Positions 48,403 to 59,771 of a stretch of 64,000 nt of DNA are shown here, in pieces. The position numbers and the translations under genes were made by a program. Under the pieces are notes generated by a model that was given only the letters and a program-made list of their open reading frames with translations, had not been told where the DNA came from and did no database searches. Position 1 is the stretch's first letter. Every line of letters starts with the position of its first letter. Origin of the DNA: Liopterus haemorrhoidalis (lineage: Eukaryota; Arthropoda; Insecta; Coleoptera; Dytiscidae). The stretch spans positions 4,874,279 through 4,938,278 of the forward strand of contig OZ020622.1 in NCBI GenBank assembly GCA_963971575.1, given 5' to 3'.

Positions 48403-51400
48403 ATGTCTGGAAGTTGTGCGAAATTGGATTGTTGTAACAATTCTAAAAATCCAAAAAGATTCGGCCGTGGAGCTGTTGAAAGTGGACTTACTCATGAATG
48501 CGGCGTTTTTGGTGCTATTGGAACAGGTGATTGGCCAACAACGCTAGACATACCACAAATTGTATGTCTTGGATTGGTTGCTCTACAACACAGGTAGAAA
48601 TTTTATTTTAATAACTAGCTGTAGGGTCCTTTATTAAAAAAAAACTTTTGTGATGTAAATTTAAGATACACTCTTGTCAAAAATGTTTTGAAGGTATTCA
48701 ATCAAAATGATTTATAGCTTAAAATAATCCTTGTACATTTATATAAATATTTTTTATTGATGACGATCCCAATCCCGGCCGTTAATACCTGTGACGGCAA
48801 CTGACGTGGCGGTTTCCGTCAGAAACTAATTTTCCCCTAAAAAAATATTTTTTGCATTCCTGTCAAAAATGTTTTGGAGCTATTTAATTAAGTTAAAGTC
48901 TGTTCCTTTGGTTTAGGCGGAACTAGATTTTCATTCCTAGTTACTTTTACCGATTGATTGAAGCTTTTGATCATTTTGTTCAGGAAAAGTCAACTTCAAT
49001 ATATACAAAAATAGCTAATGACAACTTACAAAAATAAAAACTCCGGTTAGTTCCGCCTAATCGTTTGGAATAGACTGTAGTTTATGATTTAAAACAATAT
49101 CTGTATATTTATTTATGCATTTTAATAGGTAATGTAACCAGCCCTGTCTTTGAATACTTTTTTTCTCTAGATTTTTGACCATTTTCGAGGATTTTACATA
49201 GGAACCTACAATTTAAAAAAAAATATGCAGAAACTTAATTTATTTCTTGCCTAATTAGGAGACGCAGAATTAAAAAATTTAAACCGTAAATATCTATCTT
49301 TTACAGATTTTGAGAAAACAATATTTGAATTTAAAGAAAAAAACGAAAAATTCAATATTCCTATTTTTTTTTTTTTTTTATTTTCTTTGTTTTTAAGTTA
49401 AAAAGGGCTTTAGGATTTCATAAATGCCAATGGCAATTCTCTATCTTTGACCGTTTTTTAGAAAACAATATTTGAGTTAAATAAAAAAAAAAAAAAAATC
49501 GAAAATTTTCATTTCCTTTTTTTATTGGATTTTCTATGTTTTTCAATCAAAAAGGACTAGGGTTTCATAAATGCTAACTTCGTCTCTTTTATCGTTTTTG
49601 AGAAAACGATATTTGAATTAAAAAATAAAAATTAAAATTTCCCTTTTTTTTATTCCGTTTTTTTTTTTCGTATTCTGTATTTTTAAGTAAAAATGGACTT
49701 TAGGGTTTCATAATTGCTAACCTCGTCTCTCTTATCGTTTTTGAGAAAACGATATTTGAATTTAAAAAAAAAAAATAAAATTTCCCTTTTTTTATTCCGT
49801 TTTTTTTTTTCGTATTCTGTGTTTTTAAGTCAAAATGGACTTTAATTTTTTTATAGGTTTTCATAAATGCCAACCGTAAGTCTCTAAATTTTACCGTTTT
49901 TGAGAAAATAATAAATTAAAAAACCAAAAAATATATTTTTTTTTAATTTTCTGTGTTTCTAAGTCAAAAGCGGCTTTACGAGTTCATAAATGCCAACCGC
50001 TGGTCTATTTATTTTAGTTTTTGAGTTATGATCATCCATGGATATTAATTTCACAATAAGATTTCGAATTCGAAAAATCGACTACAAAATTAAAATTAAT
50101 AACTAGTTGGGTACTAATTTTGTTATAGAGTAAATAAAATATGTAAACCCGAAAAATTGAAGTCACTGATTGCTAAATATAAAGTTGCACGAGATATGCA
50201 TTTTTAAATTTTACTTTTTTGTTTACCAAGATTTTGTACTCATAATCAATTGAAGACATTTTTGGCATTTAGGTGTTTTTACAATTTGACCGGAAACGCC
50301 ACAGTATATGCGGGCATCTAGCCTATAATAAACATAATCTCAATGTTTCTAATCCTTTCCAGAGGACAAGAATCAGCAGGAATCGTAACAAGTGAAGGAA
50401 AATGCAAGAAATCATTTCATGTTCACAAAGGAATGGGAATGATAAACAACATTTTCAACGATGATGCAATGAAGAAATTGAAAGGAAACGTAGGAATTGG
50501 TCATACTAGATACTCAACAAGCGCTGCAAGTGAAGAAGTAAACTGTCAACCATTTGTAGTACACACACAACATGGAGCCCTAGCAGTAGCCCATAACGGA
50601 GAACTTGTGAACTGCGAAAGTTTACGACGAATGGTAAAGATTTTGTTTCATTATTCACCTAAATTTATATGGATAGAAACAGATTATGGATTGTTACACA
50701 CTGTATCTTTTAGGTACTTGGTCGTGGAATTGGCTTATCTACACATTCAGATAGTGAACTTATAACACAAGCTTTATGTTTAAATCCACCTGATGGAGAA
50801 GTAAATGGTCCAGATTGGCCTGCTAGAATAAGACATCTCATGCAGTTAGCTCCACTTAGCTACTCTCTTGTTATCCTAATGAGAGACCGAATCTATGGCG
50901 TTCGAGATCCGTATGGAAATCGTCCATTGTGTCTTGGAAAAATTCTACCGCTCAATGAACGTAAGTTAACTGCTTTCACCATTTTGTAAATGCCTCCTAA
51001 TTAAACACAGTCTCCCTGCTCTATTTTATTAAAACTTAACACATAATATTTTATAAATTAAATTAATTAATTAAATAGTTTATTAATAGCACAGTGGCCA
51101 ATCAAAAATACAAAAATAGAAATTAAAATAGCATTTTAACTAAAAATAAACTACATATAAGTATTAAAAATCAAGAAAACAACTTTTCAAAAGATGTTGA
51201 CGTACTTTACACTAAAATAATTTATATCTTTCAGTATCTTTAATTTTCTTAGGAAATTGGTTTTACAAACTCAAACTTTTAGAAAAAATACTGCTCTTAG
51301 TTGCTTCCTTTCCAACACAAGTTATCGTCTTAACAGACATAATACTTGCATACTTATCATATTTTAATATTACCTTGTTTTGACATTTCTGTAATTTATC

Positions 51401-54400
51401 TATATCTGTTTTATTGCACATAAGTGAGAATTGCACAGTATGTAAAGTGTGGCAGTATAATTGTATTATATATTAATAATCTATGTTAAATAAAATCGGC
51501 AATAATTAATAGTAATAACAAAAATATAAGAAGAGTTCAGAGAAAAATCGAACAGGGGAATCTTTTTAAGATCGCAGCGCCATATACGGCAAAAGCTGAA
51601 ACACTCGAAAGTGACATTAAACTGTCACTTGTGTATTTATTTACTAATGCTTTAATCTAGTTCCAGCTTTCCCCATACGCATTCCCCTCCTCTAATGACC
51701 GTCGCCAGGTTAGTTTAGGTCTTCCAACGCCTCTTTTGCCTTGCGAGTTCTAAGTCCAACGCTTGTTTTGCAGTGTTGTTCGGTTCTTGCCTAAGTTTAT
51801 GACCAACCCACTTCAATTTGCGCTTCAAATCGGTTTACATGTGTTTTAGAATTGTGTTTATTTCTCAGTACTATTAAACTTATTTGCTGTCATTATCTAC
51901 AGAGTAAAGAATGTTCTCACACTTCCGAAAACTGTTTAAAATAATCAATTAACAAAGCACTAACAAAATTCTTTAGGTTTGGACGATGAGTGTGATGAAA
52001 CAAGAAAAGCGGAAGGCTGGGTAGTATCTTCCGAATCATGTGGTTTTCTCTCCATCGGTGCTCAGTACGTAAGAGAAGTATTCCCAGGTGAAATTATTGA
52101 AATGACTAAATCTGGAATACGTACAATTGATATCGTTGAAAGACCGGAGAACAAAGCACAAGCATTCTGTATATTTGAATACGTTTACTTTGCGAGAGCA
52201 GACAGTATATTTGAAGGTCAAATGGTGTACAGCGTACGGATGCAATGTGGAAGACAATTGGCTATCGAACAACCATTAGATGCTGATATTGTTAGTTCTG
52301 TTCCGGAATCTGGTACAGCGGCTGCACATGGATTTTCACGACAAGTAAGTCTTTACGATAATTAAAATAATGAAAACTAATAATAGATAATCTTTCAGTC
52401 TGGAATTGCTTTTGCTGAAGTTTTATGTAAAAACCGATATGTTGGAAGAACATTTATTCAACCTAGCACACGACTTAGACAACTTGGAGTGGCCAAAAAA
52501 TTCGGTGAGTCACAAAAATTAACAAATTTTATTCAGCATAACCCCTATAGTCTTTAAATTAAATAGTAAAGCCGCATTCAGACCTCTTTAAATTAATAAG
52601 TTATAGACAGTTCGTTGTGTCGCTCTGAAATATGATTTAATGCATTCTTTTAACGTTCCATGTACCGTTCACATCTGTTATAAATTAGTACGTTACGAAT
52701 AGCCCTCCATCTGTGATTTTGAAACCAACTATTTAGCTTCATAAAATATTTTATATGTATTATCGTTCTTATAATTCTGTTGTCTTAGATTTTAACTACC
52801 TAATTACCTAAATTGATCATATTTACTGTCCGTCTTTGTAATTTTGAGCAAGATTTGTTAATGATGACATTATGTTGGGTTATGTAAAGGCATTCGATAA
52901 CTACGGTGTCACTGATAGAATGCGATAGCCAATGTGTTTATATGTCTGTCTCATTAAAACATCTCACTAGCTATAAGTTTAGAAAATTATGCACAATCCA
53001 CAACAAACAGCGTATTAAATTTGGAGGTCTGAACGGTTTCACGTCTTATCATATGACAAACTTTCTGGTGACAGTGAACAGTCCATAAGCTACAGTTCAT
53101 AAGCTATTGATTTAAGAGCTCTGAATGCGGCTTTATATTTACAAAATCCTAAAATTATATTCTCAGAAATTAATAACAAATTAAAACGTTTTACGCAACA
53201 ATGAGCTATGGCATTTTGTGTTGGGAAGTTCCTCTGAATAGTCAAAGGTTTTTGTAGTTCAAAAACGTAGTGCCCCCTTTAGATCATCTTGCAGATCCCT
53301 TTTTCCTGTTTTATCTATATTAACTCTTCCGTAATGTTTGTTAAAAATAATCCGCAACCTTTTCGCCACCAATTCTGATTTTCATTCTTATCATACCCGC
53401 AGTAAATACTCAATTGTATGTCCCTCTCATAGCTCTGCACTGCACAGTAAAAGTCCTCACACATGGCTTTAACATTATTTAACTGTGTACCACCTGCATT
53501 AAAATCTATAACGTCCAGTAGAGCATTTAAATTAAAATTTAGACATTTTTTACTATCCAACTATTTTTATAGTATAAAGGAATATTTGGACCATAAAGGC
53601 CTAATATTGAATTATGTAATCTCCTAACTGTACTATTTGTTAAATTTATTTGTATTGTTTAACTCATGTGGTTTCAATTTATATTATGTTTCCATATTGA
53701 CTAAACCACAAAATTTATGTAATGTGTTATTGGTTGTATAAATTTATTATTATTTAATTTTTAGGTGCATTATCTGGAAATGTAAAAGGCAAAAAAATTA
53801 TTCTAATTGATGATTCGATAGTTCGTGGAAATACAATTGGACCTATTATTAAACTACTGAAAGACGCTGGAGCGAAAGAAGTCCATATTCGAGTAGCCAG
53901 TCCACCATTACTCTACCCATGTTATATGGGTATAAATATACCGACACGTGAAGAATTAATTGCTAATAAATTAGATTCGGCACAACTCGCTAAACACGTT
54001 GGTAAGTTTAAAATAATTATAGTAAACCTTAGATTTATCAGACTTCGGATTTAATGGATGCTTGATCGATTGTTAAAATTCAACCAAGTTAGATTCTTTA
54101 AAAAAATTCGTTGCCAGTTTTCGTTGATGAACACAGTTTTAACCCATTAATATCCGGAGTTAGAAGAAACAATTATTTCAATATTTATTTATTATAAACA
54201 ATAACATATATTAAGATATAACTATTTTTTTACATACATTTTTGTCCATCAAGTAGGGACAGATTAGTTACACTGAATAGGGGATACGCATAAAATTTAT
54301 ATTTCCTTAAAACTAGATTTTTTTGATATGTTAATGTTAATGTTAGTTATGTCACCTAACACAACAAAAATCTCATTTTAATTAATATTATAGCCAAATT

Positions 54401-55886
54401 TTTTAATTAAAATATTGTAAATTTGAAATAAGCCGACCACGCCGCGAATGTTGCCGAGTAAATACGACTGAGACTGGTGCGGTTTGACGTCACAGATACA
54501 GACTAAACATAATCTTTACGTGTGTATATTGTATTGTTCGAGAGTTTTGTATTTGTTTTTAAACAATTTTTCACGCATTTATTATTAAAATAATTTATAA
54601 AATATATGTACTCACATTAAAATGGTCTTCACAAACATAAAGTTTACTTTTTTCTGAAATATCGGTTTTATTTCGCCTCATAGCTTTCAGCCACAAATTT
54701 CGCCTTTTCTGTTGTTTTTCTCCATCAGGTAATGATATAAATTGTTTTTTTGGATTTCTAATTGAACTATTTGTGCACATCGATACTAAACAATATTTTC
54801 GACTATGTTTCGAAGTACTGGGGCCTGGATCTTTCATATTTTATATATTTTAATATAAAATTTAATTCGGTACACATGTATAAATTGTTTTTATAGAATT
54901 AAACTTTATTTTAATTAAAATCACTCTAACTAGACATAACCCAGGCTGTACGCAGTACACTGGGTAGGCTGTACTTAATTGGGGTATGACGTCACACGTC
55001 GTTTTCGCGCGCTACATACATTTATAATTTTTTTAAGCCTTCAAATTAAAAAAAAAAATGCAAAACTGTTTTTTATGTTTATAAGCAACAAAAGCAAAAA
55101 ATCATGCCTATCCCCTATTGGTATATTTTTGGTATGTGTTTGTTTTTGTATAAGGTTTTTATTTTATATGAATTACATTTCACATCATATTATGCAAAAC
55201 AATGTTATTAAGACATATAATGGCTTAAAATATTATATTTGTAGTACTAGATATAATAAAAAAAATTATTTGTAAAATGTTTCGTTTACGCAACGTTGGG
55301 TATTAATGGGTTAAATCGGTTCTTCCCCGGTAATAATTAGCCCATGTAATTATTTTAGTTTTATTTTTTGTATAGTCTAATCTGTAACGTATAATGTAAG
55401 TTGTCATATCTTGCACAGATTTGCTAACAAAAAAAATCACACAGGCCCGGTCTTTCCACCTTCAGGTAAACCTCTAGGTAACTATCTGACGGATAAGGTT
55501 ATCTGGAACTTCATCTGCTGAATAAATATCACTACCAATCGGTGAATTCAATACGTCAGTCTCATTATCCATTAGATATAGTTGTATTGAAAGACGGGAT
55601 GACATTTATTCAGCACAGAAAGTATCGCATATCTGTCAGAGAGTTACCTAGAACCCCCCCCCCCTCCTTAGTCCGTTAAATCGAGAGTTTACTACATATC
55701 GATATATCCATTTTGATTTCAATTTGTTTTGCAGGTGCGGACAGCCTTGAATACTTAAGCGTTGATGGTTTAGTTAAAGCAGTAAGATGGGATCTTAAAA
55801 TAAAAAATCCAGGACATATCGGACATTGTACAGCTTGTTTAACTGGCGAATACCCTGGTGGTATTCCCGAAGACTTAGAATGGTGA
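48403..55886 (+). CDS. PPAT: Amidophosphoribosyltransferase, 7 exons
   Basis: First committed enzyme of purine synthesis: PRPP plus glutamine gives phosphoribosylamine. Exons 48403-48593, 50363-50633, 50714-50960, 51977-52344, 52399-52504, 53765-54001, 55735-55886 join in phase to give 523 residues. A short propeptide ends before the nucleophile cysteine of ECGVFGAIG, consistent with autoprocessing. The glutaminase domain has [11 protein letters not shown] and VAHNGELVN. The PRTase domain has the PRPP loop [12 protein letters not shown] and [14 protein letters not shown]. Candidate [4Fe-4S] ligands include LYPCYMG and the C-terminal [13 protein letters not shown]. Introns contain MITEs, a piggyBac-like element and a 140-bp repeat array. 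It pairs head to head with PAICS. Confidence 0.97.
48896..49077. mobile_element. Short GGCGGAACTA-family MITE in PPAT intron 1
   Basis: Ends AAGTCTGTTCCTTTGGTTTA and TAATCGTTTGGAATAGACTG, flanked by TA. It is an internally deleted member about 180 bp long, with a left end matching the 3' fragments at 9611-9713 and 45413-45514. Confidence 0.78.
49250..50040. repeat. Diverged tandem array of about 140-bp units, PPAT intron 1
   Basis: Five to six related blocks, each containing GGACTTTAGGGTTTCATAAA or a variant, then CGTTTTTGAGAAAACGATAT and long A and T runs. Block starts are near 49395, 49545, 49688, 49828 and 49963. Motifs such as TTTTTGAGTTATG and ATGCCAACCGC link it to the repeats in XPO4 intron 2 (34290-35200) and at 37040-37100. 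Confidence 0.7.
51553..51690. mobile_element. Truncated GGGGAA-ended MITE in PPAT intron 3
   Basis: The left end GGGGAATCTTTTTAAGATCG and the following ACACTCGAAAGTGACATTAA match the element at 15873. The right part is unclear. Confidence 0.55.
52568..53132. mobile_element. MITE with AAAGCCGCATTCAGA termini, PPAT intron 5
   Basis: The left end AAAGCCGCATTCAGACCTCT is matched inverted on the right by AGAGCTCTGAATGCGGCTTT. The interior resembles 12081-12390 inside the hAT-like element. A short plus-strand frame at 52906-53088 has no recognisable domain. Confidence 0.72.
54143..55310. mobile_element. piggyBac-like element flanked by TTAA, carrying a THAP exon
   Basis: The element begins CCCATTAATATCC directly after TTAA (54139-54142) and ends GGGTATTAATGGG directly before TTAA (55311-55314). 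The TTAA target site and CCC...GGG ends are the piggyBac signature. The length is 1168 bp. No piggyBac DDD transposase is present. It contains a minus-strand THAP exon and two TGACGTCA sites. It lies in PPAT intron 6. Confidence 0.8.
54616..54837 (-). CDS. THAP-domain zinc finger, single 5' exon within the piggyBac-like element
   Basis: The frame [20 protein letters not shown] and onward shows a C2CH THAP finger: [10 protein letters not shown] (C-x4-C), the ISLP and NLWLKAM landmarks, and YVCEDHF (C-x2-H). After 74 codons a strong donor AAT|GTGAGT follows in phase 0, so this looks like the first coding exon of a spliced gene. No second exon is recognised within the element. THAP domains bind DNA and occur in P-element transposases and their domesticated relatives. 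It could be a captured host or transposon exon, or the remnant of a composite element. Confidence 0.7.
55443..55656. mobile_element. Truncated foldback with GGCCCGGTCTTTCC end, PPAT intron 6
   Basis: The left arm matches the foldback at 17248-17508 (GGCCCGGTCTTTCCACCTTC, then GATAAGGTTATCTGGAACTT). The right arm is truncated and ends in a run of ten Cs. It lies 80 bases upstream of the last PPAT exon. Confidence 0.7.
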
Positions 55887-56185
55887 CCGATGAAAATAGA
55901 TTTAGTTATTTTAAAAAAAACATAGATCTAAATTTGTTTATAATATATTTATATTTGTAAAAAAATAGTAACAAATTCAACATCCAAGAGATACATTTTT
56001 GTATACAAAATATTAAATTTTAGAATCGATAATTTATTAGGATTATGTTCCTTATGTAACGAAACATATCTAATTCATTCCGTAGAATAATTAACACAAT
56101 ATTAAAAAGACAAAAATCTCTTATTATAAGCATGCAACATATTTATAATGTACATGAAAAACTGTAAAAATATATAATTTTTTTT

Positions 56186-58924
56186 CTAGGAACTCTGACT
56201 AGCTATCTTCTCTATATCTTTAATATCACGAGGACAATTCCTCGTTAAAATTTCTGGACCATCTTTAGTAATTAGTACATCATCTTCTATTCTAATTCCT
56301 AATCCTTTGAATTCTTTAGGTACATCATGTCTTTCGCTAATGTATATACCTACAATAAAAAAAAAAAAATTATGTGAAGTGTGAACTTTCACACATTTCA
56401 GAATTTCGCAGGTATTTAGTAAGTGAATGATAATTTGAGATGCAAAACAAATTTTATGTTAAAATATTTGGTTAATGTTCCGTATTAGTCCACCAAAACT
56501 AGGCTTGTATATTTAGAATGAATTATATTCTAACGTTATAAACGAGAAGACACTGTCGTAACAGTGGGGAGCCAATAATAATCATTCATGCATCTGTAGT
56601 TGGCAGAGAAATACCCGTTTTTCACACGAGGAACGTCCGAATATAACATATTTTTGGAACTATTTATGAAGTTAATATTTTTCAAACTACGTATACTATA
56701 AATCTCATTGGAAACAGGTAAAAATTCCGTATGAGTACCTGTTCATATACGTCTAGCAAGTTTAAGTTTTTTCTGTCTAAAATTTTTGCTAATTAAACCT
56801 AACCTAATAAGTTTTATCATTGATTGTTTGCATATAGTGAAGATATATAAATGCTTCATACAGTTTTAATACATTTACATAATTTAGCATCTATGAATGC
56901 GACGAAAAACGGAATTTTCTATTTCAGACATAAAATTGGTAGGTCGGAATATATTGATATTTTTGAGAATTCTCTCTTTTAATAATGTTAATATTCTTCA
57001 AAATAAGTATACTATAAATCTCATTTAAACCATTTAAATGTGACAACAAATAATTTGGAAATTGTTAGAATAATTTGCGCCACAACTATTATTCGCTAAG
57101 TTTTTTTTTTTGTTGCTCATTCAGATTTTCAGCCTTTTAATTTTTTTAGCGTACCATTTATTAAATATTTTTAATATCAGCACTGAGTATGGGTTGATTA
57201 TACCTACGAAATCCTAAAAATTAATACAAAAACCTAATACTAAATTTACCTGGTTCAACTGTAATAACCATTCCAGGTTGTAATCTTATATTACGAGGTA
57301 TTAAAGCTGTATCGTGTACATCCATTCCTAAATAATGTGAAACATGATGCGGACAAAATCGATATGCTGCCTAAAAATAAAATTAATTAAAACAACTATT
57401 ATTATTATTATTTAACTGATGAGAATATTGAATAAGACATACTTTAAAAAGGTCCTCAGAAGAAGCGCCCTTTGATATTAGTCCTATTTCTTGTAAATTT
57501 TTCCCTAATTGCATACACATAGAATCAAATAAACTATCTAAAGGTGGAAATCCATGTAATAAATTTAATAAATCACTTTGTACGCTATAAACAACTTCGT
57601 ATAATAATTTTTGTTCTGGACTAAATTTACCGTTAACAGGCCATGTTCGGGTTATATCACTGCTATAACCATGATATTCACAACCTAAAATGAGTTAGAT
57701 TTAAAAATTGTGGAGATATTTGTAATTTATCATACCTGCGTCCATGAGAACCATTTCTCCATCAAAAACTTTTTGATTATTGTTTATATAGTGAATAATC
57801 GTTGCTCTATCCCCACCAGCGACGACTGGTGGATATGCTAAGTATTCAGCGCCTTGCATTCTACATTCATAATCTACTTTAGCGAATATTTGATGTTCAG
57901 TTATCTCTACAATAAAAAATAACCGTTACAGCTTAACATATTATATTCAGAATAGGGCTATTACTGTATTTCTAAAGTCATTATACCTGGGTGTGATGCT
58001 GATATTGTCTGTACAAATGCCTTCGATGCAATATCGCAAGATGTTCTCATAAGCTCAGCTTCAGCGGTTGATTTAATCAGTCTTAATTTATGTAGAAAAT
58101 GTTTCGGATTATGACACTTTGATTTTTCCTTAAGACTATCATACATAACACTATTTACACCAGGTTGTATAACCTCCATAAAATCGTACCTTGGAAAAAT
58201 ATATAATTTAAAAAATTAAACTAGTTTTGGAATCAACTATACTTACCAAACTGCACAGTTTTTGTTTGATTTTAAGTATGACTGTATGTAAGATTGAAGA
58301 TCATTCATTGGTAATGATTGTTCAACTCCAAATAGATGCGGTGCTTGTTCAGTATTTGTCCGAGGACCATCCCACATCTCCGAATGACTATCTGGATTAC
58401 GCACAAACAACGTAGATATCTGTTCGGTTGATGATTGTGCTGAATTTATTACTAAACAACTATCTGGTTCCATACATCCACTTAAATACAAATAATCCGT
58501 GTTTTGACGAAATACGTATGGTATTTTTTCAGACATATACTTTTTAACACTCGAAGGAACTATAATCTAAGAATTATTTTAATAAATCATTAAATAATAC
58601 ATCGTATAACTTACTAAGTGAGCGTTGATGTCTTTATTAGTAGCCGCTACATGCTTTTTTATTAAGTTTACTAAACTATTTCGCCTGTGTTGTAATTCTG
58701 ATTTCTGAATACATGGAACTACCTCATCGGCTTTGAGTAAATGTGGATGACTTTCTGCGGTTGGTTGTCCATATTTAAGTTTTGCAGTTGAATAAAAAAC
58801 TTGACTCGCTTTTCTTGATGATCTGTGCAATATTTGATGACAAACTACAAACATATCTTTAAAAAATGATACTAGGGTGTATTTTATGTTATATACCTTT
58901 GATTTGATTTCTTAAAACCGACAT
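56186..58924 (-). CDS. XPNPEP3: Xaa-Pro aminopeptidase 3, mitochondrial, 8 exons
   Basis: Removes an N-terminal residue ahead of proline and, as yeast Icp55, trims imported mitochondrial proteins. Exons 58924-58897, 58856-58615, 58566-58247, 58189-57987, 57906-57736, 57684-57443, 57370-57250, 56349-56186 join in phase to give 496 residues (human 507). The N-terminus is basic and hydrophobic (presequence), followed by [20 protein letters not shown]. The five pita-bread metal ligands are in [20 protein letters not shown] (two Asp), [13 protein letters not shown] (His), TVEPGIYI (Glu) and RIEDDVLI (Glu). At the fourth donor the frame runs on through 57961, but splicing at CCAG|GTATAA is required to keep phase. 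Intron 7 contains a repeat (56471-57005). Confidence 0.94.
56471..57005. mobile_element. GTTAATGTTCCGTATTAGTC repeat, XPNPEP3 intron 7
   Basis: The left end GTTAATGTTCCGTATTAGTC is followed by about 500 bases that match, inverted, 17541-18024 and 62335-62866. No coding capacity. Confidence 0.75.
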
Positions 58925-59771
58925 ATTTTTATTTTAAACACCATAAAATTGATGATGTAAGGTTATCAATTTATTTTTTTGACTTTTTGTGTAATTTAGA
59001 ATTAACACATCTAAATGTTTTGGTATTATTATAAAATATTATACGTTCTAGTTGATACTTTGAGATTTAATTAATTTAATAAGAGATAAGAAAACTGTTT
59101 AAGAACTTCTGATATTTAATTTCAATACATCCTTCAAAACAATTCTATAAAAGTTTAATAATTCATTATACGTAATTTAAAAGCATTTATATATTATTTT
59201 TTGAAGATATAAACATAAAGTAACATCTTTTTAATTTATTTTGATCCTTTGGGATGCTGCAAAATTTAAAATCTGGGCACCATTACGGTTTTCTGAACCG
59301 GAAACCGTCAAAAATGTCGTAAGTTTTGACGGTCGGTATTAATTATTTCGTAGTGTTGATAAATTGGACATTTTCGGGTGAAATACGATACAAATAATAC
59401 AGTTTTAACGTGAATATTTAAGTAATAAACTTATAGAACTCTCTGAGAATTGAATTTTGTGACGAAATCGACATTAAAGTAAGGTACGAACGATTAAAAA
59501 AATTTAGAGGGTTAGGGTTGAGTTATGTATTGATTTTTCAACATTTCTTTGTCAGCAAAATTATTTTTAATAATTAATTAATAGGATTTTAATTTTGGTA
59601 CATTTTTAATTAGTGGGGTATTACGAGAACAGTGGGGTGTTTAAAATTTATAAAATTTTATACTAATATGTGGCAATTTACTGAAAACTTTTGTTAACCG
59701 GTTTTTTGCGTGTCTCGTGTCGGTGTTGTGGATTTTGGTGACTTATATTGACTGATTTTCTCCAGTTTATA
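58925..59771. promoter_or_regulatory. Divergent region between XPNPEP3 and the RS-protein gene
   Basis: 847 bases. A short imperfect hairpin around ACCGGAAACCGTCAAAAATG lies at 59280-59345. No clear transposon ends and no assignable TATA box. Confidence 0.5.

Noticed and set aside
52906..53088. 60-codon plus-strand frame
   Set aside because: Lies inside a MITE in PPAT intron 5 and shows no domain.
54979..55275. 98-codon plus-strand frame with hydrophobic segments
   Set aside because: Starts at a non-ATG region, is low-complexity, and lies inside the piggyBac-like element with no similarity to transposase.
57961..57986. Extension of XPNPEP3 exon 4 to a stop at 57961
   Set aside because: An upstream donor at 57987 restores phase with exon 5; the extension is intron.
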